Part shown: positions 50,541 to 63,242 of the stretch, piece by piece | Layout of the letters: each line of letters begins with the position of its first letter | Numbering within the stretch: position 1 is the stretch's first letter | DNA from: Auanema rhodensis | Lineage: Eukaryota; Nematoda; Chromadorea; Rhabditida; Rhabditidae | Direction: 5' to 3' | Length of the DNA: 64,000 nt | Assembly: GCA_964057225.1 (NCBI GenBank) | Contig: OZ059898.1 | Span: 3,534,001-3,598,000 of the forward strand | Position numbers and translations under genes: made by a program | The notes under the pieces: generated by a model | Told to the model about the DNA's origin: nothing | What the model saw: only the letters and a program-made list of their open reading frames with translations | Databases searched by the model: none

Positions 50541-52997
50541 GTTTCTCAATGTAGTATAGTGCATTCGATGCGGATTTTTAAGCTGCGTCGATCTGTGTTA
50601 TCAGATTTGCGCTAGCTTAAAAATGCACCGAGATATCAACTGATATAAGTTCACACTTACATCCTCGATTTTCACCCTGAAGAAATGATTTTTTCGTTGA
50701 ATAACATTGTCCATCGTCTTTGCCTTGAAAAAAGAAATCTAAAAACATCTACGTTTTGCTAAATTATTTTGAAATTTTTCGAAAACATTTTTGTCAAAAT
50801 GTTTTTGGAAGCAATATTGAGTGTACATGGAAACTCAACATACACTAATGCATCATTTTTCAAACGATCATAACTAATTTTTGTATTAAGCGTTTCTCAA
50901 TGTAGTATAGTGCATTCGATGCGGATTTTTAAGCTGCGTCGATCTGTGTTATTAGATTTGCGCTAGCTTAAAAATGCACCGAGATATCAACTGATATAAG
51001 TTCACACTTATATCCTCGATTTTCACCCTGAAGAATTAATTTTTTCGTTGAATAACATTGTCTATCGTCTTTGCCTTGAAAAATGGAATCTAAAAACATC
51101 TACTTTTTGCTAAATTATTTTGAAATTTTTCGAAAAAATTTTTGTCAAAATGTTTTTGGAAGCAATGTTGAGTGTACATGGAAACTCAACATACACTAAT
51201 GCATCATTTTTCAAACGATCATAACTAATTTTTGTATTAAGCGTTTCTCAATGTAGTATAGTGCATTCGATGCGGATTTTTAAGCTGCGTCGATCTGTGT
51301 TATTAGATTTGCGCTAGCTTAAAAATGCACCGAGATATCAACTGATATAAGTTCACACTTATATCCTCGATTTTCACCCTGAAGAATTAATTTTTTCGTT
51401 GAATAACATTGTCCATCGTCTTTGCCTTAAAAAAAGGAATCTAAAAACATCTACTTTTTGCTAAATTATTTTGAAATTTTTCGAAAAAATTTTTGTCAAA
51501 ATGTTTTTGGAAGCAATATTGAGTGTACATGGAAACTCAACATACACTAATGCATCATTTTTCGAACGATCATACCTAATTTTTGTATTAAGCGTTTCTC
51601 AATGTAGTATAGTGCATTCGATGCGGATTTTTAAGCTGCGTCGATCTGTGTTATTAGATTTGCGCTAGCTTAAAAATGCACCGAGATATCAACTGATATA
51701 AGTTCACACTTATATCCTCGATTTTCACCCTGAAGAATTAATTTTTTCGTTGAATAACATTGTCCATCGTCTTTGCCTTAAAAAAAGGAATCTAAAAACA
51801 TCTACTTTTTGCTAAATTATTTTGAAATTTTTCGAAAAAATTTTTGTCAAAATGTTTTTGGAAGCAATATTGAGTGTACATGGAAACTCAACATACACTA
51901 ATGCATCATTTTTCAAACGATCATACCTAATTTTTGTATTAAGCGTTTCTCAATGTACTATAGTGCATTCGATGCGGATTTTTAAGCTGCGTCGATCTGT
52001 GTTATCAGATTTGCGCTAGCTTAAAAATGCACCGAGATATCAACTGATATAAGTTCACACTTATATCCTCGATTTTCACCCTGAAGAATTAATTTTTTCG
52101 TTGAATAACATTGTCCATCGTCTTTGCCTTAAAAAAAGGAATCTAAAAACATCTACTTTTTGCTAAATTATTTTGAAATTTTTCGAAAAAATTTTTGTCA
52201 AAATGTTTTTGGAAGCAATATTGAGTGTACATGGAAACTCAACATACACTAATGCATCATTTTTCAAACGATCATAACTAATTTGTGTATTAAGCGTTTC
52301 TCAATGTAGTAGAGTGCATTCGATGCGGATTTTTAAGCTGCGTCGATCTGTGTTATCAGATTTGCGCTAGCTTAAAAATGCACCGAGATATCAACTGATA
52401 TAAGTTCACACTTATATCCTCGATTTTCACCCTGAAGAATTAATTTTTTCGTTGAATAACATTGTCTATCGTCTTTGCCTTGAAAAATGGAATCTAAAAA
52501 CATCTACTTTTTGCTAAATTATTTTGAAATTTTTCGAAAAAATTTTTGTCAAAATGTTTTTGGAAGCAATGTTGAGTGTACATGGAAACTCAACATACAC
52601 TAATGCATCATTTTTCAAACGATCATAACTAATTTTTGTATTAAGCGTTTCTCAATGTAGTATAGTGCATTCGATGCGGATTTTTAAACTGCGTCGATCT
52701 GTGTTATCAGATTTGCGCTAGCTTAAAAATGCACCCAGATATCAACTGATATAAGTTCACACTTATATCCTCGATTTTCACCCTGAAGAAATGATTTTTT
52801 CGTTGAATAACATTGTCCATCGTCTTTGCCTTGAAAAAAAAAATCTAAAAACATCTACGTTTTGCTAAATTATTTTGAAATTTTTCGAAAACATTTTTGT
52901 CAAAATGTTTTTGGAAGCAATATTGAGTGTACATGGAAACTCAACATACACTAATGCATCATTTTTCAAACGATCATAACTAATTTTTGTATTAAGC
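50541..52997. repeat. Seven zone B monomers preceding the 16-mer HOR
   Basis: Starts run from 50541 to 52647 in steps of 351. 51243 and 51594 are near copies ('gttattag', 'cttaaaaaaagg', 'catacctaa'); 51243 also has 'ttttcgaacgatc'. 51945 is the partner of 48786. 52296 ('gtagagtgc', 'aatgttgag') and 52647 ('gatttttaaactg', 'gcacccag') lead into the 16-mer; the right end of 52647 (from about 52845) already matches the corresponding place 5616 bp later. Confidence 0.6.
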
Positions 52998-55900
52998 GTT
53001 TCTCAATGTAGTATAGTGCATTCGATGCGGATTTTTAAGCTGCGTCGATCTGTGTTATCAGATTTGCGCTAGCTTAAAAATGCACCGAGATATCAACTGA
53101 TATAAGTTCACACTTATATCCTCGATTTTCACCCTGAAGAATTAATTTTTTCGTTGAATAACATTGTCCATCGTCTTTGCCTTGAAAAAAGAAAACTAAA
53201 AACATCTACGTTTTGCTAAATTATTTTGAAATTTTTCGAAAACATTTTTGTCAAAATGTTTTTGGAAGCAATATTGAGTGTACATGGAAACTCAACATAC
53301 ACTAATGCATCATTTTTCAAACGATCATAACTAATTTTTGTATTAAGCGTTTCTCAATGTAGTATAGTGCATTCGATGCGGATTTTTAAGCTGCGTCGAT
53401 CTGTGTTATCAGATTTGCGCTAGCTTAAAAATGCACCGAGATATCAACTGATATAAGTTCACACTTATATCCTCGATTTTCACCCTGAAGAATTAATTTT
53501 TTCGTTGAATAACATTGTCCATCGTCTTTGCCTTGAAAAAAGAAAACTAAAAACATCTACGTTTTGCTAAATTATTTTGAAATTTTTCGAAAACATTTTT
53601 GTCAAAATGTTTTTGGAAGCAATATTGAGTGTACATGGAAACTCAACATACACTAATGCATCATTTTTCAAACGATCATAACTAATTTTTGTATTAAGCG
53701 TTTCTCAATGTAGTATAGTGCATTCGATGCGGATTTTTAAGCTGCGTCGATCTGTGTTATTAGATTTGCGCTAGCTTAAAAATGCACCGAGATATCAACT
53801 GATATAAGTTCACACTTATATCCTCGATTTTCACCCTGAAGAATTAATTTTTTCGTTGAATAACATTGTCCATCGTCTTTGCCTTAAAAAAAGGAATCTA
53901 AAAACATCTACTTTTTGCTAAATTATTTTGAAATTTTTCGAAAAAATTTTTGTCAAAATGTTTTTGGAAGCAATATTGAGTGTACATGGAAACTCAACAT
54001 ACACTAATGCATCATTTTTCAAACGATCATAACTAATTTGTGTATTAAGCGTTTCTCAATGTAGTAGAGTGCATTCGATGCGGATTTTTAAGCTGCGTCG
54101 ATCTGTGTTATCAGATTTGCGCTAGCTTAAAAATGCACCGAGATATCAACTGATATAAGTTCACACTTATATCCTCGATTTTCACCCTGAAGAATTAATT
54201 TTTTCGTTGAATAACATTGTCTATCGTCTTTGCCTTGAAAAATGGAATCTAAAAACATCTACTTTTTGCTAAATTATTTTGAAATTTTTCGAAAAAATTT
54301 TTGTCAAAATGTTTTTGGAAGCAATATTGAGTGTACATGGAAACTCAACATACACTAATGCATCATTTTTCAAACGATCATAACTAATTTTTGTATTAAG
54401 CGTTTCTAAATGTAGTATAGTGCATTCGATGCGGATTCTTAAGCTGCGTCGATCTGTGTTATCAGATTTGCGCTAGCTTAAAAATGCACCGAGATATCAA
54501 CTGATATAAGTTCACACTTATATCCTCGATTTTCACCCTGAAGAATTAATTTTTTCGTTGAATAACATTGTCTATCGTCTTTGCCTTGAAAAATGGAATC
54601 TAAAAACATCTACTTTTTGCTAAATTATTTTGAAATTTTTCGAAAAAATTTTTGTCAAAATGTTTTTGGAAGCAATGTTGAGTGTACATGGAAACTCAAC
54701 ATACACTAATGCATCATTTTTCAAACGATCATAACTAATTTTTGTATTAAGCGTTTCTCAATGTAGTATAGTGCATTGGATGCGGATTTTTAAGCTGCGT
54801 CGATCTGTGTTATTAGATTTGCGCTAGCTTAAAAATGCACCGAGATATCAACTGATATAAGTTCACACTTATATCCTCGATTTTCACCCTGAAGAATTAA
54901 TTTTTTCGTTGAATAACATTGTCCATCGTCTTTGCCTTAAAAAAAGGAATCTAAAAACATCTACTTTTTGCTAAATTATTTTGAAATTTTTCGAAAAAAT
55001 TTTTGTCAAAATGTTTTTGGAAGCAATATTGAGTGTACATGGAAACTCAACATACACTAATGCATCATTTTTCAAACGATCATAACTAATTTTCGTATTA
55101 AGCGTTTCTCAATGTAGTATAGTGCATTCGATGCGGATTTTTAAGCTGCGTCGATCTGTGTTATCAGATTTGCGCTAGCTTAAAAATGCACCCAGATATC
55201 AACTGATATAAGTTCACACTTATATCCTCGATTTTCACCCTGAAGAAATGATTTTTTCGTTGAATAACACTGTCCATCGTCTTTGCCTTGAAAAAAGAAA
55301 TCTAAAAACATCTACGTTTTGCTAAATTATTTTGAAATTTTTCGAAAACATTTTTGTCAAAATGTTTTTGGAAGCAATATTGAGTGTACATGGAAACTCA
55401 ACATACACTAATGCATCATTTTTCAAACGATCATAACTAATTTTTGTATTAAGCGTTTCTAAATGTAGTATAGTGCATTCGATGCGGATTTTTAAGCTGC
55501 GTCGATCTGTGTTATCAGATTTGCGCTAGCTTAAAAATGCACCCAGATATCAACTGATATAAGTTCACACTTATATCCTCGATTTTCACCCTGAAGAATT
55601 AATTTTTTCGTTGAATAACATTGTCCATCGTCTTTGCCTTGAAAAATGGAATCTAAAAACATCTACTTTTTGCTAAATTATTTTGAAATTTTTCGAAAAA
55701 ATTTTTGTCAAAATGTTTTTGGAAGCAATGTTGAGTGTACATGGAAACTCAACATACACTAATGCATCATTTTTCAAACGATCATAACTAATTTTTGTTT
55801 TAAGCTTTTCTCAATGTAGTATAGTGCATTCGATGCGGATTTTTAAGCTGCGTAGATCTGTGTTATCAGATTTGTGCTAGCTTAAAAATGCACCGAGATA

Positions 55901-58613
55901 TCAACTGATATAAGTTCACAGTTATATCCTCGATTTTCACCCTGAAGAATTAACTTTTTCGTTGAATAACATTGTCTATCGTCTTTGCCTTGAAAAATGG
56001 AATCTAAAAACATCTACTTTTTGCTAAATTATTTTAAAATTTTTCGAAAAAATTTTTGTCAAAATGTTTTTGGAAGCAATGTTGAGTGTACATGGAAACT
56101 CAACATACACTAATGCATCATTTTTCAAACAATCATAACTAATTTTTGTATTAAGCTTTTCTCAATGTAGTATAGTGCATTCGATGCGGATTTTTAAGCT
56201 GCGTCGATCTGTGTTATCAGATTTGCGCTAGCTTAAAAATGCACCGAGATATCAACTGATATAAGTTCACACTTATATCCTCGATTTTCACCCTGAAGAA
56301 TTAATTTTTTCGTTGAATAACATTGTCCATCGTCTTTGCCTTGAAAAAAGGAATCTAAAAACATCTACTTTTTGCTAAATTATTTTGAAATTTTTCGAAA
56401 AAATTTTTGTCAAAATGTTTTTGGAAGCAATGTTGAGTGTACATGGAAACTCAACATACACTAATGCATCATTTTTCAAACGATCATAACTAATTTTTGT
56501 ATCAAGCGTTTCTAAATGTAGTATAGTGCATTCGATGCGGATTTTTAAGCTGCGTCGATCTGTGTTATCAGATTTGCGCTAGCTTAAAAATGCACCCAGA
56601 TATCAACTGATATAAGTTCACACTTATATCCTCGATTTTCACCCTGAAGAAATGATTTTTTCGTTGAATAACATTGTCCATCGTCTTTGCCTTGAAAAAA
56701 GAAATCTAAAAACATCTACGTTTCGCTAAATTATTTTGAAATTTTTCGAAAACATTTTTGTCAAAATGTTTTTGGAAGCAATATTGAGTGTACATGGAAA
56801 CTCAACATACACTAATGCATCATTTTTCAAACGATTATAACTAATTTTTGTATTAAGCGTTTTTCAATGTAGTATAGTGCATTCGATGCGGATTTTTAAG
56901 CTGCGTCGATCTGTGTTATCAGATTTGCGCTAGCTTAAAAATGCGCCGAGATATCAACTGATATAAGTTCACACTTATATCCTCGATTTTCACCCTGAAG
57001 AATTAATTTTTTCGTTGAATAACATTGTCCATCGTCTTCGCCTTGAAAAAAGGAATCTAAAAACATCTACTTTTTGCTAAATTATTTTGAAATTTTTCGA
57101 AAAAATTTTTGTCAAAATGTTTTTGGAAGCAATGTTGAGTGTACATGGAAACTCAACATACACTAATGCATCATTTTTCAAACGATCATAACTAATTTTT
57201 GTATTAAGCGTTTCTCAATGTAGTATAGTGCATTGGATGCGGATTTTTAAGCTGCGTCGATCTGTGTTATTAGATTTGCGCTAGCTTAAAAATGCGCCGA
57301 GATATCAACTGATATAAGTTCACACTTATATCCTCGATTTTCACCCTGAAGAATTAATTTTTTCGTTGAATAACATTGTCCATCGTCTTTGCCTTAAAAA
57401 AAGGAATCTAAAAACATCTACTTTTTGCTAAATTATTTTGAAATTTTTCGAAAAAATTTTTGTCAAAATGTTTTTGGAAGCAATATTGAGTGTACATGGA
57501 AACTCAACATACACTAATGCATCATTTTTCAAACGATCATAACTAATTTTTGTATTAAGCGTTTCTCAATGTACTATAGTGCATTCGATGCGGATTTTTA
57601 AGCTGCGTCGATCTGTGTTATCAGATTTGCGCTATCTTAAAAATGCACCGAGATATCAACTGATATAAGTTCACACTTATATCCTCGATTTTCACCCTGA
57701 AGAATTAATTTTTTCGTTGAATAACATTGTCCATCGTCTTTGCCTTAAAAAAAGGAATCTAAAAACATCTACTTTTTGCTAAATTATTTTGAAATTTTTC
57801 GAAAAAATTTTTGTCAAAATGTTTTTGGAAGCAATATTGAGTGTACATGGAAACTCAACATACACTAATGCATCATTTTTCAAACGATCATAACTAATTT
57901 TTGTATTAAGCGTTTCTCAATGTACTATAGTGCATTCGATGCGGATTTTTAAGCTGCGTCGATCTGTGTTATCAGATTTGCGCTATCTTAAAAATGCACC
58001 GAGATATCAACTGATATAAGTTCACACTTATATCCTCGATTTTCACCCTGAAGAATTAATTTTTTCGTTGAATAACATTGTCCATCGTCTTTGCCTTGAA
58101 AAAAGGAATCTAAAAACATCTACTTTTTGCTAAATTATTTTGAAATTTTTCGAAAAAATTTTTGTCAAAATGTTTTTGGAAGCAATGTTGAGTGTACATG
58201 GAAACTCAACATACACTAATGCATCATTTTTCAAACGATCATAACTAATTTTTGTATCAAGCGTTTCTAAATGTAGTATAGTGCATTCGATGCGGATTTT
58301 TAAGCTGCGTCGATCTGTGTTATCAGATTTGCGCTAGCTTAAAAATGCACCCAGATATCAACTGATATAAGTTCACACTTATATCCTCGATTTTCACCCT
58401 GAAGAATTAATTTTTTCGTTGAATAACATTGTCCATCGTCTTTGCCTAGAAAAAAGAAAACTAAAAACATCTACGTTTTGCTAAATTATTTTGAAATTTT
58501 TCGAAAACATTTTTGTCAAAATGTTTTTGGAAGCAATATTGAGTGTACATGGAAACTCAACATACACTAATGCATCATTTTTCAAACGATCATAACTAAT
58601 TTTTGTATTAAGC
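52998..58613. repeat. 16-mer HOR copy 1 (5616 bp)
   Basis: Sixteen 351-bp monomers. Landmarks shared with copy 2 at +5616 bp are 'gaaaaaagaaaact' twice (53185, 53536), 'gttattag' (53755), 'aatttgtgtatt' (near 54034), 'gcgtttctaaatg' (54400), 'cattggatgcgg' (54775), 'aattttcgtatt' (near 55088), 'gcttttctcaatg' twice (55804, 56155), 'cgtagatctg' (near 55851), 'aacaatcat' (56129), 'cgattataac' (56832) and 'atgcgccgag' (56941). Private changes are 'ggattcttaagc' (54433) and 'aacactgtcc' (55266). The tail holds the monomers at 57561 and 57912. Confidence 0.85.
57561..58262. repeat. Local monomer duplication with 'gtactatag' and 'gcgctatctt'
   Basis: Two adjacent monomers (57561, 57912) share two private changes: 'caatgtactatag' and 'gcgctatcttaaaa' (near 57630 and 57981). 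The second change breaks the right arm of dyad 1. They have no partner in copy 2 of the 16-mer, where a trimer duplication occupies this place. The second monomer ends with a 'tgtatc' type instead, so the duplication covers about the left half to two thirds of the unit. Confidence 0.7.
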
Positions 58614-61600
58614 GTTTCTCAATGTAGTATAGTGCATTCGATGCGGATTTTTAAGCTGCGTCGATCTGTGTTATCAGATTTGCGCTAGCTTAAAAATGCA
58701 CCGAGATATCAACTGATATAAGTTCACACTTATATCCTCGATTTTCACCCTGAAGAATTAATTTTTTCGTTGAATAACATTGTCCATCGTCTTTGCCTTG
58801 AAAAAAGAAAACTAAAAACATCTACGTTTTGCTAAATTATTTTGAAATTTTTCGAAAACATTTTTGTCAAAATGTTTTTGGAAGCAATATTGAGTGTACA
58901 TGGAAACTCAACATACACTAATGCATCATTTTTCAAACGATCATAACTAATTTTTGTATTAAGCGTTTCTCAATGTAGTATAGTGCATTCGATGCGGATT
59001 TTTAAGCTGCGTCGATCTGTGTTATCAGATTTGCGCTAGCTTAAAAATGCACCGAGATATCAACTGATATAAGTTCACACTTATATCCTCGATTTTCACC
59101 CTGAAGAATTAATTTTTTCGTTGAATAACATTGTCCATCGTCTTTGCCTTGAAAAAAGAAAACTAAAAACATCTACGTTTTGCTAAATTATTTTGAAATT
59201 TTTCGAAAACATTTTTGTCAAAATGTTTTTGGAAGCAATATTGAGTGTACATGGAAACTCAACATACACTAATGCATCATTTTTCAAACGATCATAACTA
59301 ATTTTTGTATTAAGCGTTTCTCAATGTAGTATAGTGCATTCGATGCGGATTTTTAAGCTGCGTCGATCTGTGTTATTAGATTTGCGCTAGCTTAAAAATG
59401 CACCGAGATATCAACTGATATAAGTTCACACTTATATCCTCGATTTTCACCCTGAAGAATTAATTTTTTCGTTGAATAACATTGTCCATCGTCTTTGCCT
59501 TAAAAAAAGGAATCTAAAAACATCTACTTTTTGCTAAATTATTTTGAAATTTTTCGAAAAAATTTTTGTCAAAATGTTTTTGGAAGCAATATTGAGTGTA
59601 CATGGAAACTCAACATACACTAATGCATCATTTTTCAAACGATCATAACTAATTTGTGTATTAAGCGTTTCTCAATGTAGTAGAGTGCATTCGATGCGGA
59701 TTTTTAAGCTGCGTCGATCTGTGTTATCAGATTTGCGCTAGCTTAAAAATGCACCGAGATATCAACTGATATAAGTTCACACTTATATCCTCGATTTTCA
59801 CCCTGAAGAATTAATTTTTTCGTTGAATAACATTGTCTATCGTCTTTGCCTTGAAAAATGGAATCTAAAAACATCTACTTTTTGCTAAATTATTTTGAAA
59901 TTTTTCGAAAAAATTTTTGTCAAAATGTTTTTGGAAGCAATATTGAGTGTACATGGAAACTCAACATACACTAATGCATCATTTTTCAAACGATCATAAC
60001 TAATTTTTGTATTAAGCGTTTCTAAATGTAGTATAGTGCATTCGATGCGGATTTTTAAGCTGCGTCGATCTGTGTTATCAGATTTGCGCTAGCTTAAAAA
60101 TGCACCGAGATATCAACTGATATAAGTTCACACTTATATCCTCGATTTTCACCCTGAAGAATTAATTTTTTCGTTGAATAACATTGTCTATCGTCTTTGC
60201 CTTGAAAAATGGAATCTAAAAACATCTACTTTTTGCTAAATTATTTTGAAATTTTTCGAAAAAATTTTTGTCAAAATGTTTTTGGAAGCAATGTTGAGTG
60301 TACATGGAAACTCAACATACACTAATGCATCATTTTTCAAACGATCATAACTAATTTTTGTATTAAGCGTTTCTCAATGTAGTATAGTGCATTGGATGCG
60401 GATTTTTAAGCTGCGTCGATCTGTGTTATTAGATTTGCGCTAGCTTAAAAATGCACCGAGATATCAACTGATATAAGTTCACACTTATATCCTCGATTTT
60501 CACCCTGAAGAATTAATTTTTTCGTTGAATAACATTGTCCATCGTCTTTGCCTTAAAAAAAGGAATCTAAAAACATCTACTTTTTGCTAAATTATTTTGA
60601 AATTTTTCGAAAAAATTTTTGTCAAAATGTTTTTGGAAGCAATATTGAGTGTACATGGAAACTCAACATACACTAATGCATCATTTTTCAAACGATCATA
60701 ACTAATTTTCGTATTAAGCGTTTCTCAATGTAGTATAGTGCATTCGATGCGGATTTTTAAGCTGCGTCGATCTGTGTTATCAGATTTGCGCTAGCTTAAA
60801 AATGCACCCAGATATCAACTGATATAAGTTCACACTTATATCCTCGATTTTCACCCTGAAGAAATGATTTTTTCGTTGAATAACATTGTCCATCGTCTTT
60901 GCCTTGAAAAAAGAAATCTAAAAACATCTACGTTTTGCTAAATTATTTTGAAATTTTTCGAAAACATTTTTGTCAAAATGTTTTTGGAAGCAATATTGAG
61001 TGTACATGGAAACTCAACATACACTAATGCATCATTTTTCAAACGATCATAACTAATTTTTGTATTAAGCGTTTCTAAATGTAGTATAGTGCATTCGATG
61101 CGGATTTTTAAGCTGCGTCGATCTGTGTTATCAGATTTGCGCTAGCTTAAAAATGCACCCAGATATCAACTGATATAAGTTCACACTTATATCCTCGATT
61201 TTCACCCTGAAGAATTAATTTTTTCGTTGAATAACATTGTCCATCGTCTTTGCCTTGAAAAATGGAATCTAAAAACATCTACTTTTTGCTAAATTATTTT
61301 GAAATTTTTCGAAAAAATTTTTGTCAAAATGTTTTTGGAAGCAATGTTGAGTGTACATGGAAACTCAACATACACTAATGCATCATTTTTCAAACGATCA
61401 TAACTAATTTTTGTTTTAAGCTTTTCTCAATGTAGTATAGTGCATTCGATGCGGATTTTTAAGCTGCGTAGATCTGTGTTATCAGATTTGTGCTAGCTTA
61501 AAAATGCACCGAGATATCAACTGATATAAGTTCACAGTTATATCCTCGATTTTCACCCTGAAGAATTAACTTTTTCGTTGAATAACATTGTCTATCGTCT

Positions 61601-62990
61601 TTGCCTTGAAAAATGGAATCTAAAAACATCTACTTTTTGCTAAATTATTTTAAAATTTTTCGAAAAAATTTTTGTCAAAATGTTTTTGGAAGCAATGTTG
61701 AGTGTACATGGAAACTCAACATACACTAATGCATCATTTTTCAAACAATCATAACTAATTTTTGTATTAAGCTTTTCTCAATGTAGTATAGTGCATTCGA
61801 TGCGGATTTTTAAGCTGCGTCGATCTGTGTTATCAGATTTGCGCTAGCTTAAAAATGCACCGAGATATCAACTGATATAAGTTCACACTTATATCCTCGA
61901 TTTTCACCCTGAAGAATTAATTTTTTCGTTGAATAACATTGTCCATCGTCTTTGCCTTGAAAAAAGGAATCTAAAAACATCTACTTTTTGCTAAATTATT
62001 TTGAAATTTTTCGAAAAAATTTTTGTCAAAATGTTTTTGGAAGCAATGTTGAGTGTACATGGAAACTCAACATACACTAATGCATCATTTTTCAAACGAT
62101 CATAACTAATTTTTGTATCAAGCGTTTCTAAATGTAGTATAGTGCATTCGATGCGGATTTTTAAGCTGCGTCGATCTGTGTTATCAGATTTGCGCTAGCT
62201 TAAAAATGCACCCAGATATCAACTGATATAAGTTCACACTTATATCCTCGATTTTCACCCTGAAGAAATGATTTTTTCGTTGAATAACATTGTCCATCGT
62301 CTCTGCCTTGAAAAAAGAAATCTAAAAACATCTACGTTTCGCTAAATTATTTTGAAATTTTTCGAAAACATTTTTGTCAAAATGTTTTTGGAAGCAATAT
62401 TGAGTGTACATGGAAACTCAACATACACTAATGCATCATTTTTCAAACGATTATAACTAATTTTTGTATTAAGCGTTTTTCAATGTAGTATAGTGCATTC
62501 GATGCGGATTTTTAAGCTGCGTCGATCTGTGTTATCAGATTTGCGCTAGCTTAAAAATGCGCCGAGATATCAACTGATATAAGTTCACACTTATATCCTC
62601 GATTTTCACCCTGAAGAATTAATTTTTTCGTTGAATAACATTGTCCATCGTCTTCGCCTTGAAAAAAGGAATCTAAAAACATCTACTTTTTGCTAAATTA
62701 TTTTGAAATTTTTCGAAAAAATTTTTGTCAAAATGTTTTTGGAAGCAATGTTGAGTGTACATGGAAACTCAACATACACTAATGCATCATTTTTCAAACG
62801 ATCATAACTAATTTTTGTATTAAGCGTTTCTCAATGTAGTATAGTGCATTGGATGCGGATTTTTAAGCTGCGTCGATCTGTGTTATTAGATTTGCGCTAG
62901 CTTAAAAATGCGCCGAGATATCAACTGATATAAGTTCACACTTATATCCTCGATTTTCACCCTGAAGAATTAATTTTTTCGTTGAATAAC
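58614..62990. repeat. 16-mer HOR copy 2, matching 13 of 16 monomers
   Basis: Every landmark of copy 1 recurs at +5616 bp up to about 62990 ('gcttttctcaatg' at 61420 and 61771, 'cgattataac' 62448, 'atgcgccgag' 62557). The match really starts near 58461, inside the previous monomer. It stops where copy 1 reads 'cgtctttgccttaaaa' (57380) and this copy reads 'cgtcttcgccttgaaa' (62999). The few differences seen in between include 'gtctctgcc' (62299) against 'gtctttgcc'. Confidence 0.85.
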
Positions 62991-63242
62991 ATTGTCCATC
63001 GTCTTCGCCTTGAAAAAAGGAATCTAAAAACATCTACTTTTTGCTAAATTATTTTGAAATTTTTCGAAAAAATTTTTGTCAAAATGTTTTTGGAAGCAAT
63101 GTTGAGTGTACATGGAAACTCAACATACACTAATGCATCATTTTTCAAACGATCATAACTAATTTTTGTATTAAGCGTTTCTCAATGTAGTATAGTGCAT
63201 TGGATGCGGATTTTTAAGCTGCGTCGATCTGTGTTATTAGAT
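62190..63242. repeat. Trimer duplication at the array edge, copy 1 (1053 bp)
   Basis: Three monomers in order: 'gcacccag' with 'gtctctgcc' and 'ctacgtttcgc'; 'cgattataac' then 'gcgtttttcaatg' with 'atgcgccgag' and 'cttcgcc'; 'cattggatgcgg' with 'gttattag' and 'atgcgccgag'. The same order follows at +1053 bp ('ctctgcc' 62301 and 63354). The left edge lies between about 62120 and 62205, since 62111-62130 does not match its partner. Confidence 0.85.
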
